Position numbers and translations under genes: made by a program. A stretch of 64,000 nucleotides of DNA from the NCBI GenBank assembly GCA_032622095.1, contig CP136066.1, positions 108,897,319 to 108,961,318 of the forward strand, given 5' to 3'. Each line of letters begins with the position of its first letter. Position 1 is the first letter of the stretch. The notes beneath the pieces were generated by a model. The model did no database searches and had not been told where the DNA came from. It saw only the letters and a list, made by a program, of their open reading frames with translations. Origin of the DNA: Siphonodentalium dalli. Its lineage: Eukaryota; Mollusca; Scaphopoda; Gadilida; Siphonodentaliidae. Positions 17,979-31,082 of this stretch are shown piece after piece.

Positions 17979-19010
17979 GGGGAGAACATCACTGATTAAA
18001 ATGCCATATATACATGTACATGTATATTGTTCCCTGGTTTTAGAGAGAATGTCAATCAACTTCCCATTGGTCCAATCAGATTCAAGGGCGAGTGCATTCA
18101 GTTCATTGAACACGGTGACAGTCGGCACATTTCAAAGACATATTGCCACCTTTCAAGTATACAACGATGTCGTAATGTGTTCAAATCTGCAGTGCGGCCA
18201 ATTTGTAGAATATTCAACGATCCGACGAGAAACCATGTCGCATCATCAAATGAATTGCCAACTGTTTGCAACATATATCAGTAGCACTCATGTTATTGGA
18301 ATCTCTTTGGTACGCGATCAAAGGATGTTAACACCTCGGTTGTAGATAGAACTGTGTAAAATAAACACGGTATTCAATAATACCCGGCATCTTCTGACAT
18401 CCGATATAAATAACACAGATTAATCGACGATGGAAATGTTAATCGATTATCGGTTTTATCAACGGTTCATCGATTAATCGTGGCACCCCTAGTACGACCT
18501 GTAGCCCGTGCCAAAGGATTTAGTCATCCAAAGAGTAAAACCCAAGATGGCTGCTGGTGGCCATGTTTTTTGCCCGAATTACCCCAAAATGACTCGTTCC
18601 CATCTACATGTCAATATTATCATCCATGACAAATTTCATGATGATCAGACGAACAGTACGACCTGTGGCCCGTGCTAATGGATTAAATTTTGAAATCGAT
18701 GGCCGCTAGCGGCCATGTTTTTTGTCCGAATGACCCCAAAATGACTCGTTCCCATCTACATTCCAATTTCAACAGCCATGACAAATTTTATGATGATCAG
18801 ACTAAAGGTACGACCTGTAGCCCGTGCTAAAGGATTTAGTCATACAAAGAGTAAAATCCCCGAATGACCCCAAAATGACTCATTCCCATCAACATGTCAT
18901 TATTAACATTCTTGACAAATTTTATGATGATCAGACTAAAAGTAGGACCTGTAGCCCGTGCTAAAGAATTTAGTCATACAAAGAGTAAAATCCAAGATGG
19001 CTGCTGGCGG
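17979..19010. repeat. 1.38-kb-offset duplication inside the tandem-core array
   Basis: The sequence from about 16600 to 17630 reappears at 17979-19010 at an offset of 1379-1381 bases, including the right half of the hAT element (17979-18491). Differences noticed are few: a 2-bp AC insertion near 18415, T to C near 18283, and AGTCT to AGACT near 18927. The left edge of the second copy begins abruptly after GAATGACCCCAA, as expected for unequal exchange between array units. Confidence 0.85.
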
Positions 19011-20934
19011 CCATGTTTTTTGGCTGAATAACCCCAAAATGACTCGTTCCCATCTACATGTCATTATTAACATTCATGACAAATTTTATGATGATCAGAC
19101 TAAAAGTACGACCTGTAGCCAGTGCTAAAGAATTTAGTCATACAAAGAGTAAAATCCAAGATGGCTGCTGGCGGCCATGTTTTTGGTCCGAATGACCCCA
19201 AAATTACTCGTTCCCATCTACATGTCAATATTAACATCCATGACAAATTTTGTGATGATCAGACAAACAGTACGACCTGTAGCCCGTGCTAATGGATTGA
19301 ATTTTGAAATCCAAATGGCCACTGGCGGCCATGTTTTTTTTCGGAATGACCCCAAAATTAATCATTCTGGTCTAAATGTTGATGTCAACAGCTATGACAA
19401 ATTTCATAATGATCCGACCAAAGGTACGACCTGTAGCCTGCATTGTTGACGCCTTACGTACACACGGACGACGGATGACAAAACCATGGCAATAGCTCAA
19501 ACTTTACAAAGTAAAGTTGAGCTAAAAAGGATGCTATGTTTCCTAATCTTTTTATTGATATTTTGAGAAAGTCAAAATGTTCACTGTTTTTACCACTAAT
19601 GCTCATAAATATTGATGACCATTAGTGTGCAAAACACATGGTTTCTAACATATGTCATGGGTTCCAAATAAACATGCACACACATTTATTATTTTCTTTG
19701 GAAATTTCCCCCCTGCACAGTGGTTATTTGAGTCTGCAAGTTTATTAATTTTGAGGCTATGAAAATTGAAATCAGCACAAACTCAAGATTTCTATACGAT
19801 TCTGATACCAAATTGATGAGCTTATAATTTTATGCATGTACATACATGTACATATTTAAGTATATGGCATACATGTGAACATTAAAATATATTGAATAAA
19901 ACACTACATGACACATACTATGTTGATTCCTATGCTTGACCTACATGTACTATAATTTTGTAACTATAGTTGATGTTTTGCTCAGAGTTTCCCCTGTGCT
20001 ATTATTTGGGTCTGCACTGTTATTAACTTTCAATGTAATTTTTCCCCTGCACTATTATTTGGGCCTGCACTTTTATTTGGAGCCCGAGAGTACCGGTAGG
20101 AACACTATCAACATACATGGTGTGTGTGTATCTGTATATATACATGTATAGAGGTTATCACCACATACATGTATGTTAGGGGTACAGCTACTGTTTCCAA
20201 CAAGACAGTCAATGACTGTGCTGTGGAGACGCTCACCTACTGTAAAGACTGAGAAGAAAGGGACTTTGAAGACTAACACAGTCAGTACTTGTCAAAATAT
20301 GTTAAGACAAGTAGTTCTAAACAGGGACATACATGTAGCTCGGGATTTGCTGATGAGCCGGGCTCTTCACCTTGAAATTTGAAGTGCACACTACTGTCAA
20401 ATCTCCAACCCCCTTTTAAACAAGATAATCTTAACCATTCCATAGTCCTAAGTTCACAAAATTAATTTTGCACACCCCTCTTATGTTGAAATTTTATAAC
20501 TGGAATGGGTGCTTCAAGCTCTAAAACTTTTGGGAATTTCCAGCCTGACATCTCCCATAAAGTCAAAATTTGTGCCCCATTACAACAGTTTAAATGAAGT
20601 CGGCAAATATGGACTGTTGGTTTAAAAACATACAAGTTGGAAATTAAAATCAAATTATGAGAACTATTCATATAGTGAGTCTAAGTGTGGTTTTTATTTT
20701 TGGTGTGAAAATCTAATATACAACTAATGTTGTATCAGAAATGAAATTTTCAAGAGGAATCTATATATTATTATAACAGTAGCATACAACATAGATACAG
20801 GTAGTGTGGGTGGGGGAGCTATAACTCTTACCTCTGCCCCTAGTTGAACAAACATGAATCCCCATGTATGAGATCTATTCATCTAGTAATTTTAAACAGT
20901 GGCTTTTAAGAGTTGAAGTTAATTGATTTTCCAA

Positions 20935-21260
20935 AAAATGGCCCCATTGGAACAGATCTGAACATGCCGCCCAAGGACGCTGCATACCAAATATAAGCTA
21001 AATAGACTTGAAGGTTCTTGAGAAGTAATAGTTGTTAGAATTACTATGGAGGGAGAAAGTTACGGCCCTGGCATCCCTCCCATTTGACTCGATGAACTTA
21101 TTTGAACAAATCTGAACGTGAGTCGCCTACAGGTAAGGATTTCATATGGATCTCGAGAAGAAAACAATTGTTGACGGATTGGATGGACAGACCAATGGAT
21201 GGAAGGACGCTCTGACAGACCGACAGTTTCAATCCAACAACAGCAATATACCTCCATTGT
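20935..21260. repeat. Dispersed repeat with ATGGACAGACC-type tract
   Basis: Contains ATTTGAACAAATCTGAACGTG and a GGACAGACCAATGGATGGA tract. It is similar to the repeat at 23130-23515 (AATCTGAA, ACCAAATATAA, GACGGATGGACGGACGGACG). Confidence 0.5.
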
Positions 21261-21309
21261 TTGTTCATAATTAGGTATAATGAGTTCACATAGATAAGTG
21301 GTTGTTAAG

Positions 21310-22208
21310 CAGGGTTGGCTGATTTAAATCAAGCGATTTAAATCATTGATTTAAATCAATGATTTTTTTCAAAAAAATCATTGATTAAATCAAAAATTTT
21401 GAAATGGTTGCATATGTCAAGAATTTGCAATATCTAACAAGTTTTTTTGTAAACTACATGATTATGATTAAACAATATACAAAATTGGATAATAGATATG
21501 AAATTGTGCAGTAATTGTCAAGCCTATAGAAACAGGCATTCTGCATGGTTCTGTGATTACTGCTCCAGCAACGGCCTGTTCCGGTTATTTGTAACTACAA
21601 TCAGATTCAGCACTCCTCATTGCACTACATGCATTAAATTTCCTTTCCTTTTCTGATTGCCATACATGCAAATGCCAACCAAGTAATTCTACCATATACT
21701 CTGCCATCTAAACTACTCTAGTTGTCTAATGTCCATACTTGATATATGGTGTGATTACATGTATGTCTTCAAGTCACCGAGGAGCAAAGGCGATTGATAA
21801 TATATTCAGTTCTCAGCTAAAATTTACTAAATTTATTAGTAAATCTTTAAGCACAGGTTTACCTATCCAGATATCACAACATTGGAACTCAATGGACCTA
21901 AGTGTATGCATAATTAAAGTACATTGTCACTATATCTGTTCTGCCATGATATTTGTGCTCGATACAGGTAGTTATACAAAAAATAATAAATGATAATAGA
22001 ATTTTGATTAATCCAGCCTTGGATATAATAAGCAACACCTTTTAGAACCTTCATTTATCAAAGACATTGCACAATTGCATATTTTCATACCAATTAGAAG
22101 AAAAAAAATCAAAAAAATCAATTTAAATCAAATAAATCTGATTTTAATCAAATAAATCGATTTTTTTTTTTATTTATTTAAAAAAAATCAAAAAAATCAC
22201 CAACCCTG
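21310..22208. mobile_element. hAT-type element with 8-bp target duplication TTGTTAAG
   Basis: Ends CAGGGTTGGCTGATTT and the complement ATCACCAACCCTG, with TTGTTAAG at 21302-21309 and 22209-22216. Both subterminal regions are made of repeated ATTTAAATCA / AATCGATTTTTT words that can pair with each other. 899 bp, non-coding. Confidence 0.9.
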
Positions 22209-23129
22209 TTGTTAAGAAAATATTGGAACAGCCAAGTCTGAATTCTGTGTGTCTGAAGTCCCCAAAAAGTGAAAGTATTGACGCTATTCTGTAAGGTGGG
22301 ATAGCATCACCAAATTCACAATCTGGGAACCTAATTTTACTTAATCCTCAACTGCTATGGGAGACCTAGGGACAGTTAGAAATTCTCCAGCTGAAGTTGG
22401 CGATGTATGCACACCCATTGGGCACCTCAATTATGCATTTTATCTTCTGAAATTAGGGGATATAGAATCTGAACAGAAGGAAAAAAAGCAGCTAAAAATG
22501 TTAATTTGAGACTCTAGATACTTCCCAGAAGATGAGGCCTAAGCAGAATGAGGTCCTCAGAGGTTGTATTTGGTGATGCTAGCCTGCTGTGTGGAGCAAC
22601 ATAATTAAATTCACCCTCTGGGAACCTCATTCTACAAATGCCAGACACTCTTAATTCAAGCTTGGAGAAAATGAAATTAATCTGATTTTAATGACCACTG
22701 AGTGATAATGTAAACAACAAGGGTGCTTCATTGATAACACCATTAATCTCATTTAAATTATGAATGACATAAATTACACTCTCTGGGGATGGAGAGCACT
22801 ATGGCATAGCAGTTGTTATCTATCCACCTGACACTGTTTTATAAACATGTGTCCATCAGAGCACATGGGTGGCTTGCTGTAGTGAGAATACAAGGATATT
22901 AAAGTAATTTACTGAACATTTCTGTACATCTGTCTGTTCCTGCATGCTCCCAAACCCCTGATTTCACCCAAATATAGTGGAGTGACTAGAGGTACCTCCT
23001 CCCCTCCCCTCCCAAAGATGTAATGCCATAGGTTCTTCAAAATTTTAATGAGTTTTTTTTATTTTATTTAATAATGTTTTTTTTTTTATTAATTTATATA
23101 TATTTTTTGGGTTAAATTAAAAATTAAAA

Positions 23130-23515
23130 AATTCAGATTTATGTCCATAGCCCCACCCACATTTGACCCAGTGACCTCATTTGAACAAATCTGAACCAGT
23201 CACCCAAGGTACCCTCATACCAAATATGAACCCATTCGGCCCGACAACTTCAGAAAAGAAGTCGTTTTAAGAATTACTATGTGGAAAAATAGTTATGGTC
23301 CTGACATCAAAACTATTTGACTTGGTGACCTCATTTGAACAAATCTGAATAAGAGTCACCTAGGGAACATCCACACCAAATATAAACCCAATCGGTCTGA
23401 TGGTTTCAGAGGAGAAGATGTTTGAAGAATTGTTGACGGATGGACGGACGGACGGACGAGTAGTGATGACTATAGCTCCACCGGAGACTTCGTCTCAGGT
23501 GAGCTAAAAACCAGG
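23130..23515. repeat. Dispersed repeat ending (GGAC)n ... GGTGAGCTAAAAA
   Basis: Two diverged units of CTCATTTGAACAAATCTGAA ... CACCAAATATAAACCC are followed by GGATGGACGGACGGACGGAC, then ATAGCTCCACCGGAGACTTC and GTGAGCTAAAAA. This end structure recurs at the end of the 15.1-19.5 kb array (TTGAGCTAAAAAGG), so they belong to related families. Confidence 0.65.
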
Positions 23516-25467
23516 CATGCTAGGTTGGGTGTACTGGCTACCTCCAGACAATGGGATGTAGTCGTCACAATACTAGTACGGTATAATGGCGGTATTATGG
23601 GTAAAATTCTTATAAAAGTTAGTGACATCAATTCCGTACCAAGTTTATAGCCAAATTTATGAAAATGTGGTATGACCGTATGTGAATAATAAATAACATA
23701 CTTAAGCATGAAGTAAGTTTGATCTTTCATAAATCTTAATGTGTATTTCCACTGTGTTTATCAAGTAATACTTTCCCCACAACACAAGTTAGCATTTTAT
23801 GTCACTTCGGTCGAGGTAATTCAATATTTCTGCAGCTGGATATTCAATATTTCTGCAGCTGGATAAAAAATATCAAAATAAAATAAAAAAAAAAAAAATT
23901 CCTACCTACTAGTACCTACCCTAATTTTTTCACTCCGTTATCGGAAACATACAATCTTTTTTTTTTGGCCTAACTTCAGTTCAAAGTACCGATTTGTTTA
24001 TTTCTGCACAGAACGAAACGTTTCATCTTGCATTTACACTTTTAACTACTCACATCAATTCAAATAAAATGCACAATTATTCTAAGACAATTGACAATAC
24101 ATTCACTCTGCAGTAATATCTCTACCAATGTTGAGCTTATTTTGACTTTTTGGGGGTTGGGAAAACAATAGATATTCGTATTGACACTCTTACAGGTAAC
24201 TATATAGACTACCGGTACATGTAGCTTTCTGGAGAAAATTAAAAAAAATAATCTCCCCAACCAATCTTCGGTGACAGACAGGTGTGCATGTGCCGATGTG
24301 ATAGCGCAAGATACCGGTACATGACTTTATTCTTTATTGCCAGCAGAGTTTAAAATTTAAAATCTGCATTATTGTTCAGTTGAAATATTGTGGTCAAAGA
24401 TAAATGTGGTTAGGCATCATAGCTGTGAAGTCAAGATTATACAGACAATTTTATATTAATAAAAAATCCTTGAGAATAAATATACCCCCCTGGACAAAAC
24501 AAGTGTCCATTGCCACCGCGGTGTATTTGTCAATCGGCCACGGCGTCAGAGTTTGTAACTGCAGTTGAACACCGCGGCCAAACAGCAAGTACACCGCAGC
24601 CGAACGAAAAGTATACCAAGGCCAAACGGCAACTACACTGCGGCTGAACGGCATGTACACCAAGGTTAGATTTCCGGATTGTATCATCTTTTTTTCAGTT
24701 TAAATGTTTTATGTAATATACAAAGGTTAGTATTTTGAATTAAAGGAAATTAATAATATCATTGTCTGTACATAATCTCGACTTCGCGGTTATTATGACA
24801 AACCAAAATGGGATAATCAGCATATTAAATAAAAGTGTAATATTCTCGATCCATATGTGGCAAATCCATTGCCCCGTGAAAATTAACGAACTGCGAGAGT
24901 CAGAAACTGGAAATATGCTATATTTTACGATTTTATCACTTTCTCCCCGATATTCCCTTTCAAGTTTTGTCAAAGGTCCGCTGGCATGCTGTCGCGGCTT
25001 TGTCATTAACTATTGAAAATATTTGAACATGAATGTACAGGTACATGAAATCTTCGCGGGCGAAAAATACCTTATACCATGCATAAACGCTCTTTATTTT
25101 TCATTCTGAAGAAAATTCCGGCCCCGATTTTTAGACATTCAATGACCGGCAGTAAATTCCAAAAAGGAGGCCCACGTGGGTGGATGTAGTCAGTGTAATT
25201 TCAAACCAAATAATATTTTAAATTAGTCGTAAAAAATGTATTTGAACAAGAGAAAACAGAACATAACATTAAATATTTAAACATGGACAAACAAACAGTT
25301 CAAAGGGATATGCGATAACAAGCCATAATCCTTATTTTATAATCAGTCTTAAGTTTGGAGTTCACCCGGGAAGATTTGAAAGGGCCGTCAGCCCCCTCCT
25401 ACAACCCAATTTTGAATGCCGTAATTCCGCTGAAGAGCGTTTGTGGGGTTTGTGAGGTTGATATATA

Positions 25468-25503
25468 CCCATGCACAGTAGGTGTTTACCTACTGTGCAT
25501 GGG
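25468..25503. repeat. Perfect 16-bp-arm hairpin
   Basis: CCCATGCACAGTAGGT, a 4-base loop, and its exact complement. Lies inside the 4.3-kb inverted-repeat element, in a 78-codon open frame that has no recognisable protein. Confidence 0.9.
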
Positions 25504-27989
25504 GTGGATGCCACCAAAGCAAGAAGCAAAGCCCCACCCACATTCCGAACCAGGACCGGCGGAGAAGACTTACCTTGATTTCTCTGTGTGAGTTTTATGC
25601 GTTGATATATATTGTTTTGAGTTGTGAATAATCAGTCTTAAATGACAGGCTGATGGGTCAATTCTCCAATGATAGACAGTTTATTAGACACGTGTTATCA
25701 AATCTATAGGGAGCTTGTTGTCTAGAGCTGAAACGGTTGACCCATTCTTCTAACCGGTTAACCACTGGGGTTGGCTGGATTTTAACTGGTTAATCGCTAA
25801 TTTCTAGCAGACTTCTCTCAGACTAATTATTTCGACATTATGCCATGCTCCAGGGACAAACCTAGGTGAGAAATAGTAGCTGAAATAAAGACCTTATTCA
25901 CGGCATTTAACGATATTCAAAAACACGCATTCACTGTTCTTTTGCTGGCTCTCATGATGGGGAATGAGCAAGTAAAATTTGTGAATGGCAGGGGGATCAC
26001 TTATTTGCCGTGATCAGCATATGTTTGGGCATTTGTAAAACGAGTAAAAATAGTATGGGTATTGGTAAAACGAGTAACAAAACTTTATATTAAAGATCTG
26101 TAATATATCATTATCATCATTGGTTTATCCTCCAATGAATTATAAATAAAGACTAGAAAGTAATAACTAATAACTATAGAACTAAAAGGAAGGTCAGTTA
26201 GGTCACAGACTCACAGTCCTATTCAGTATTCGAACTATTCGTCGGTATCATGATCGCGGACACTAACTATCGATAGACGTGTTCACTTTTCAAATTTCAA
26301 CACGAAATAATACCGAGTCTGAGGGGTGTCAATCAGATGACAGATTCACTGATTCAGTGACGTCATTGCTTTGAACTATCCCGCCTGGATACACAGTGAC
26401 TGCCCACGTGCTCTCGTCGGAAGATCAGAGAAAACTTCAAAGGCCGGAATTGATTGAAGGTATTGACGTTTTTAAAAAACGCGATTTTTCCAAAATAACA
26501 CCGCGATATACTGTTTTATTGAATATTATTTTACTATTGAAAAATATCACGTAAAATAAAATTTTAAACGAGAGATATAACACTCCGGGTTTTCGTTATT
26601 AGGGATTAAAATTCTACACTATCGCCAGGCAGTAAATGATAAACTATTCTCAGAATGGCATGTGTCCATTATATAAAGTTCCTGCATTCTGGAATACGCA
26701 ACAACATTGAGTGAATTACAGGCTCAAGTTATCCTGATCACTCCATTGTTTACATTTCAGCACGCGATTCACATTCCCGTGACGTCATAGCTAAGCACGT
26801 GCTCATAGGTTGATAGAGGACCTAGTAGAATTGGGCCAATATGGTTCATTCTGGGCTGTCTGCAGTCTATCACACACAATGAATTACGGAACATTTTTAA
26901 TTAACTTTTGAACACAGGATTTAGTTAAGGGGGAGAACTTTATTCAGGTATTTAATATCATAATAATGAAATAATAATAGCAAGGTGAAACGGAAGGGAG
27001 ACAATGCAGCTCAACTATATTTAAAATTGGGGTTGATGGTAGCGAGGTAACGTCCCAAGTGATATACTTCAACCAACACCTGCGGGTCATATTCTGCATC
27101 TGCAAATACTCAATGGCGGGCTAGTTGAATGAATGTCACGGATTTGTCAGTCAACCTGAGTCAAATTTTAAGATATAATTGAACGACCAATACCGCCGAG
27201 TCATGAGTCGAAAAGTTTGGACGAAGTATCGCTCGTGACGTTACACCGCTATCAGGTTGAATTCGGAAGAAGATACTCCATCGCTCTACTTCAGCCCAAA
27301 ATACAACCATTGCGTCATTGGTTACAATTGAATACAACAGAGACATAACTATGCATCGAAGCAGAAGATCTGAATGCTTTTAAATCAATATTAAACGACA
27401 CCTTTCAAGTTCAACAACGAGAAACCGAAATCTTACTGTTTTTAATACGCACTGTACATATAATCAAGTCGCCAGACACCACAGATAGTTAAAATTGTGT
27501 TAAGAACTAAAGAAGAGGTCAGGGACCAGCCGAGAGGGCGATGTGGGCGAAGAAGTCTCCCTATTATTGCTCACTTCGCCCTAATTTTGCAGCCGGGCGA
27601 AGTTTAAGTCGCCCTGAAATTTCCGAAGATCACCTAAGAAAATCGGCAAAATATTCACCTACTATTTACTGCCAACATTGATTGAACCCAGTTATCCATT
27701 GACACTGTCATAGATAACTCCATAGTTACTATTAACAGCTGTATTAATCCGATTTTGGAGCACATTCACACCAGAGTGTTGATTGCAGACAGCTGTGAAT
27801 ACATCGTCAGGTGTCCAGTGACTTGTGATTTTGAGATTATCACACCTGAAGATTACAACTCTACACCTTATATCAGCAGGGATGGTCCAGCGATTTTTTG
27901 GGGACACCTGTTTTGGGACCATGATATGCCGAAGGCATATCCCAAGGGCCGTAGGCCTGAGATGGGGTAGGTCGACCCCTCCCTTATGT

Positions 27990-28156
27990 GCAGCATTAAA
28001 GATCCCGCATAAATGCACTGGCTTACAAGGTCAAGATAAAGGCCAATGTATTATCTTATATATGCAAGGCTCCTTAGATGGGAGACTCATTTATATAAGA
28101 GAATGCATTGGCACAGGATTTTTGCAAAATTTCAAGAAGCCCCAGTCATTAAAGGG
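27990..28156. mobile_element. Partial TTAACCCTT...-type MITE (right part)
   Basis: GCATAAATGCACTGGC, TTATATATGCAAGGCTCC, GAGAATGCATTGGCACAGG and AAGCCCCAGTCATTAAAGGG followed by TTAA. The left terminus is not recognisable. Confidence 0.7.
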
Positions 28157-30157
28157 TTAAAATAGTTCTCACTGGACACTTGATTAAGCAAATAAAGGCT
28201 CTATATCAACTGTATATTTATGATTTGCATTGCATGTTGTTGAATTATAATAGAAGATTTCCTTCAAAATATCGAAAATTCAGCTTTAATAAAACTATCC
28301 ACTTTTAATGAGTGAAAATGTTCAAGATTTCTATCGTTTTTTTCGTATTCATATTAAGCATTTGTCAAATTTTTATTTCTTTTTGTATTCATAAGCGGTC
28401 GTAATTCTTAGTTCTTTTTGTATTCATAAGCGGTTGTAAAAATGCCGTTCTTTCAAAACCATTCTCTCACAATTAAATTTGGACATTATTCATAGTTATT
28501 AGTGTGATGATTTGAACATAAAGCTTCCACATTTGAACCATTGTTTCCCCATTTTAATTTAAATATTACATATCTCCTATTTTCTTTATATACATGTAGC
28601 CTTTTATAGGCGACTACAGTGCGGGCGGATTTCATATGAATTTCCAATTTTGCCAACGCATTTCGCCCTGGAAATCTCCCATTTCGCCCTATTCTTGTGA
28701 CAGGGAGAAGTCACTTCGCCCTGAAAATCAGGCCTAGGCAAACCGCGGTTAAGTGGACACTTGTTTTGTCCAGCGGGGTACACTGCGCATGCGTTACCTT
28801 TGTTCTACTAACCTTACTAATAGTAACTCCACGAGTTTTCGGTCATGTGATATTTAGGACCCCCTACTTGCCTTTAGGAATCAGAGTTCTACGATACACG
28901 CACCGGTTCCATAGCCAAAAAATAGCGCATCGCAATACACAATTTTGTTTATCTATTATCCTATATTCGTTCTTTAAAATTGCTATATTCACGCCGGAGA
29001 ATAAGAATTAAATACAACGGCACGCAAAGAAGCATGATCAAGTCGTTCTACTTCAAAGCGCCGATTAAATAGGTCGACCACCTGTGCGTTGGTCATGCGC
29101 GTGGGCGTTGTTGTTTTGTGTAAAGATTGATATACCATTGTCACCGTTGGCATACAGAAGAGTTCGTTCATAGAAATGATGTCGCCAAAAGGCTCAAAAT
29201 GTACGTCGTGCTAATCATTTGTCGTTCATCGGACTTGAACGGCATATTAGAGAATTAAATCATTCCCGTTAACAGTCACCGATACCCAATTGACATAAAC
29301 GTGTCTCATTGCAAGACTCGTAGTAAACCGCGTCAATACAGACAGCGTTCCGAACTTCCGACGTGGTATTTTTTTATTACTCCCCCTGGACCAGCCTTGA
29401 CTGTATTTAAATGAATTAAACAACAAACGTGGAATGTTTTTGTACTTGAAAGTCGTGTAATCCCATACGACCTTGGCCTTAAATAAAACATTCCAATGAA
29501 CTGAAGTAGCTGGTATTGAAGGATTAATCAAATTAATGAACTATTAAATATTAAATGACTATGATTGAATATATGTTTTTTTTCAACCAATTCATGAATT
29601 CCATATGAAGGGCTGCATCCAGAAATACTAGGGTATCGTATCTAGATACGTATCGTATCGCGACACTGGGCGTACCTCCCATTTTTCAACATGTGTTTTC
29701 CGTCTGGATTTTTGGATTAAATAATTACGGAATTATACACACTTTCTGGTCGGTGTCAGAGTTAATATAGATTGCAATATTGTTAACATCAATGACTGTG
29801 TTCGGACCTCCTATTTACCGAGAACAACCGAGAACAAGTCTAAAATTAATAAATAAGTCTTAATAATGTCCAAGTATAGTGTATATATCACTCTTAAGTA
29901 GATATTGTACCATATTTGACCATTAAATGACATATATGTAGTTATTTTACGTATACCGAGAACTTGAAACGTCGCCGCCATGTTCTCGGCTGGCGGTAAC
30001 ACAAAGGCATGAGTCGTGCCTAAGTGTTAATTAACGGGACCTAGGTCTGTTTGGTGATTAGAATTAATTGAGTTGTGTACACTAATATGTGTTACTGTTT
30101 GTTAATCACTGCGATGTGTGACTGCATAACATTGTAGGTGAGAAATATATTAAAGAA

Positions 30158-31082
30158 CTAATTTAAGATTGTACCATGTGAAATTACATTGGAAATCTTC
30201 ATTTATTCTTTAAAAAAGCAAGAGCTGGCGCACCGAAATGTCCTCATAATTCGCCATTTTGTCCAAGCTAACCCACCTGACTGCATCGACCAATCAAATG
30301 TAGGTTATATACTTTTAATCGGTGTTTTAAAATATATTCTAGTCTGTTAAAAAGTCCATGGCGGGGCGATTCAGTCTGCATTGCTAATATTTCTAGACGT
30401 GTAAACTGAGTTGTAATAAAAAAATATACGGATATAGACAATGACAAAGTTGGGCATTGTTTAGTCTATGTTTCCTTGGTACAACTTTCTGAATTTCTCC
30501 ACTGTTACGATGGAAATACTGACAGGTATTAAATCTGGCTATATCTCAGCCATCAGTCCCAGTCGGTGTGCGGATAAGGCATTGTACGCAACTAATTGAC
30601 CTTTTTCTGGATCAGGAAGCGTTTGTTTTTGCTTCCATGTGAATTTGATTGGCAACGGTTCATATTTTCAGACATGGTGGCCAAAATCAGTATTTTCCAA
30701 TTTCTGAATGAAATATTACCCCCGATCCGGTTTCCGACCGGCCTGATAAAAATAAATGACTGTAGGCACCGATATAAACCACTTCAGAGCAATGATTAAC
30801 TATATTGCTCCATAGTTCGTCAAATAGTTTGACCTAGCTCGTCGTAGAAAAATTAGCAACGCAGACTGAATCGCCCCGCCATGGACTTTTTAACAGACTA
30901 GAATATATTTTTAAAAACCGATTAAAAGTATATAACCTACATTTGATTGGTCAATGCAGTCAGGTGGGTTAGCTTGGACAAAATGGCGAATTATGAGGAC
31001 ATTTCGGTGCGCCAGCTCTTGCTTTTTTAAAGAATAAATGAAGATTTCCAATGTAATTTCACATGGTACAATCTTTAATTAG
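30158..31082. mobile_element. Foldback element with arms of about 240 bp
   Basis: The left arm 30158-30400 and right arm 30843-31082 are inverted copies at high identity. They begin CTAATTTAAGATTGTACC and include GCTGGCGCACCGAAATGTCC and AAGTCCATGGCGGGGCGATT. The unique centre is about 440 bp. Target duplication is not clear (TTAA-like bases border both ends). Confidence 0.85.

Larger units (their letters stand above)
15149..19524. repeat. Tandem-core 'pearl-like' element, about 150-165-bp units
   Basis: Repeated units contain CCAAGATGGCTGCTGGCGG, CATGTTTTTTGGCCGAATGA, CTCGTTCCCATCTACATGTC, CATGACAAATTTCATGATGA and GTACGACCTGTAGCCCGTGC in order. Outer ends are inverted: TAGCTCAACTT near 15149 and AAGTTGAGCTA near 19513. 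Near the right end is a short ACACGGACGACGGA tract. Tandem cores followed by an (ACGG)-like tract are the plan described for bivalve pearl elements; assignment is by architecture only. The array is interrupted by the hAT element and expanded by a 1.38 kb duplication. Confidence 0.75.
24485..28778. mobile_element. 4.3-kb TA-flanked inverted-repeat element, class unresolved
   Basis: Termini CCCCCCTGGACAAAACAAGT and the complement of CCCCGCTGGACAAAACAAGT match over about 36 bp (to CCGCGG) and are bordered by TA at 24483-24484 and 28779-28780. Inside the left end is a subterminal array of ACACCGCGGCCAAACGGCA-like units (24555-24665). A perfect 16-bp-arm hairpin sits at 25468-25503. The interior has a partial TTAACCC-type MITE (about 27990-28156) and GGGCGAA/TTCGCCCT-rich patches near 27540-27620 and 28665-28730. 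No transposase was recognised. Confidence 0.65.

Noticed and set aside
17953-18345. 130-codon frame nearly identical to one at 16592-16966
   Set aside because: It is the duplicated hAT interior. Two frames and the reverse strand are all open over the same stretch, and none resembles a transposase.
25355-25591. 78-codon frame with proline-rich end
   Set aside because: It includes the perfect hairpin at 25468-25503. The segment GGGAAGATTTGAAAGGG...CCTACAACCCA recurs loosely at 41.33-41.40 kb with the frame not kept.
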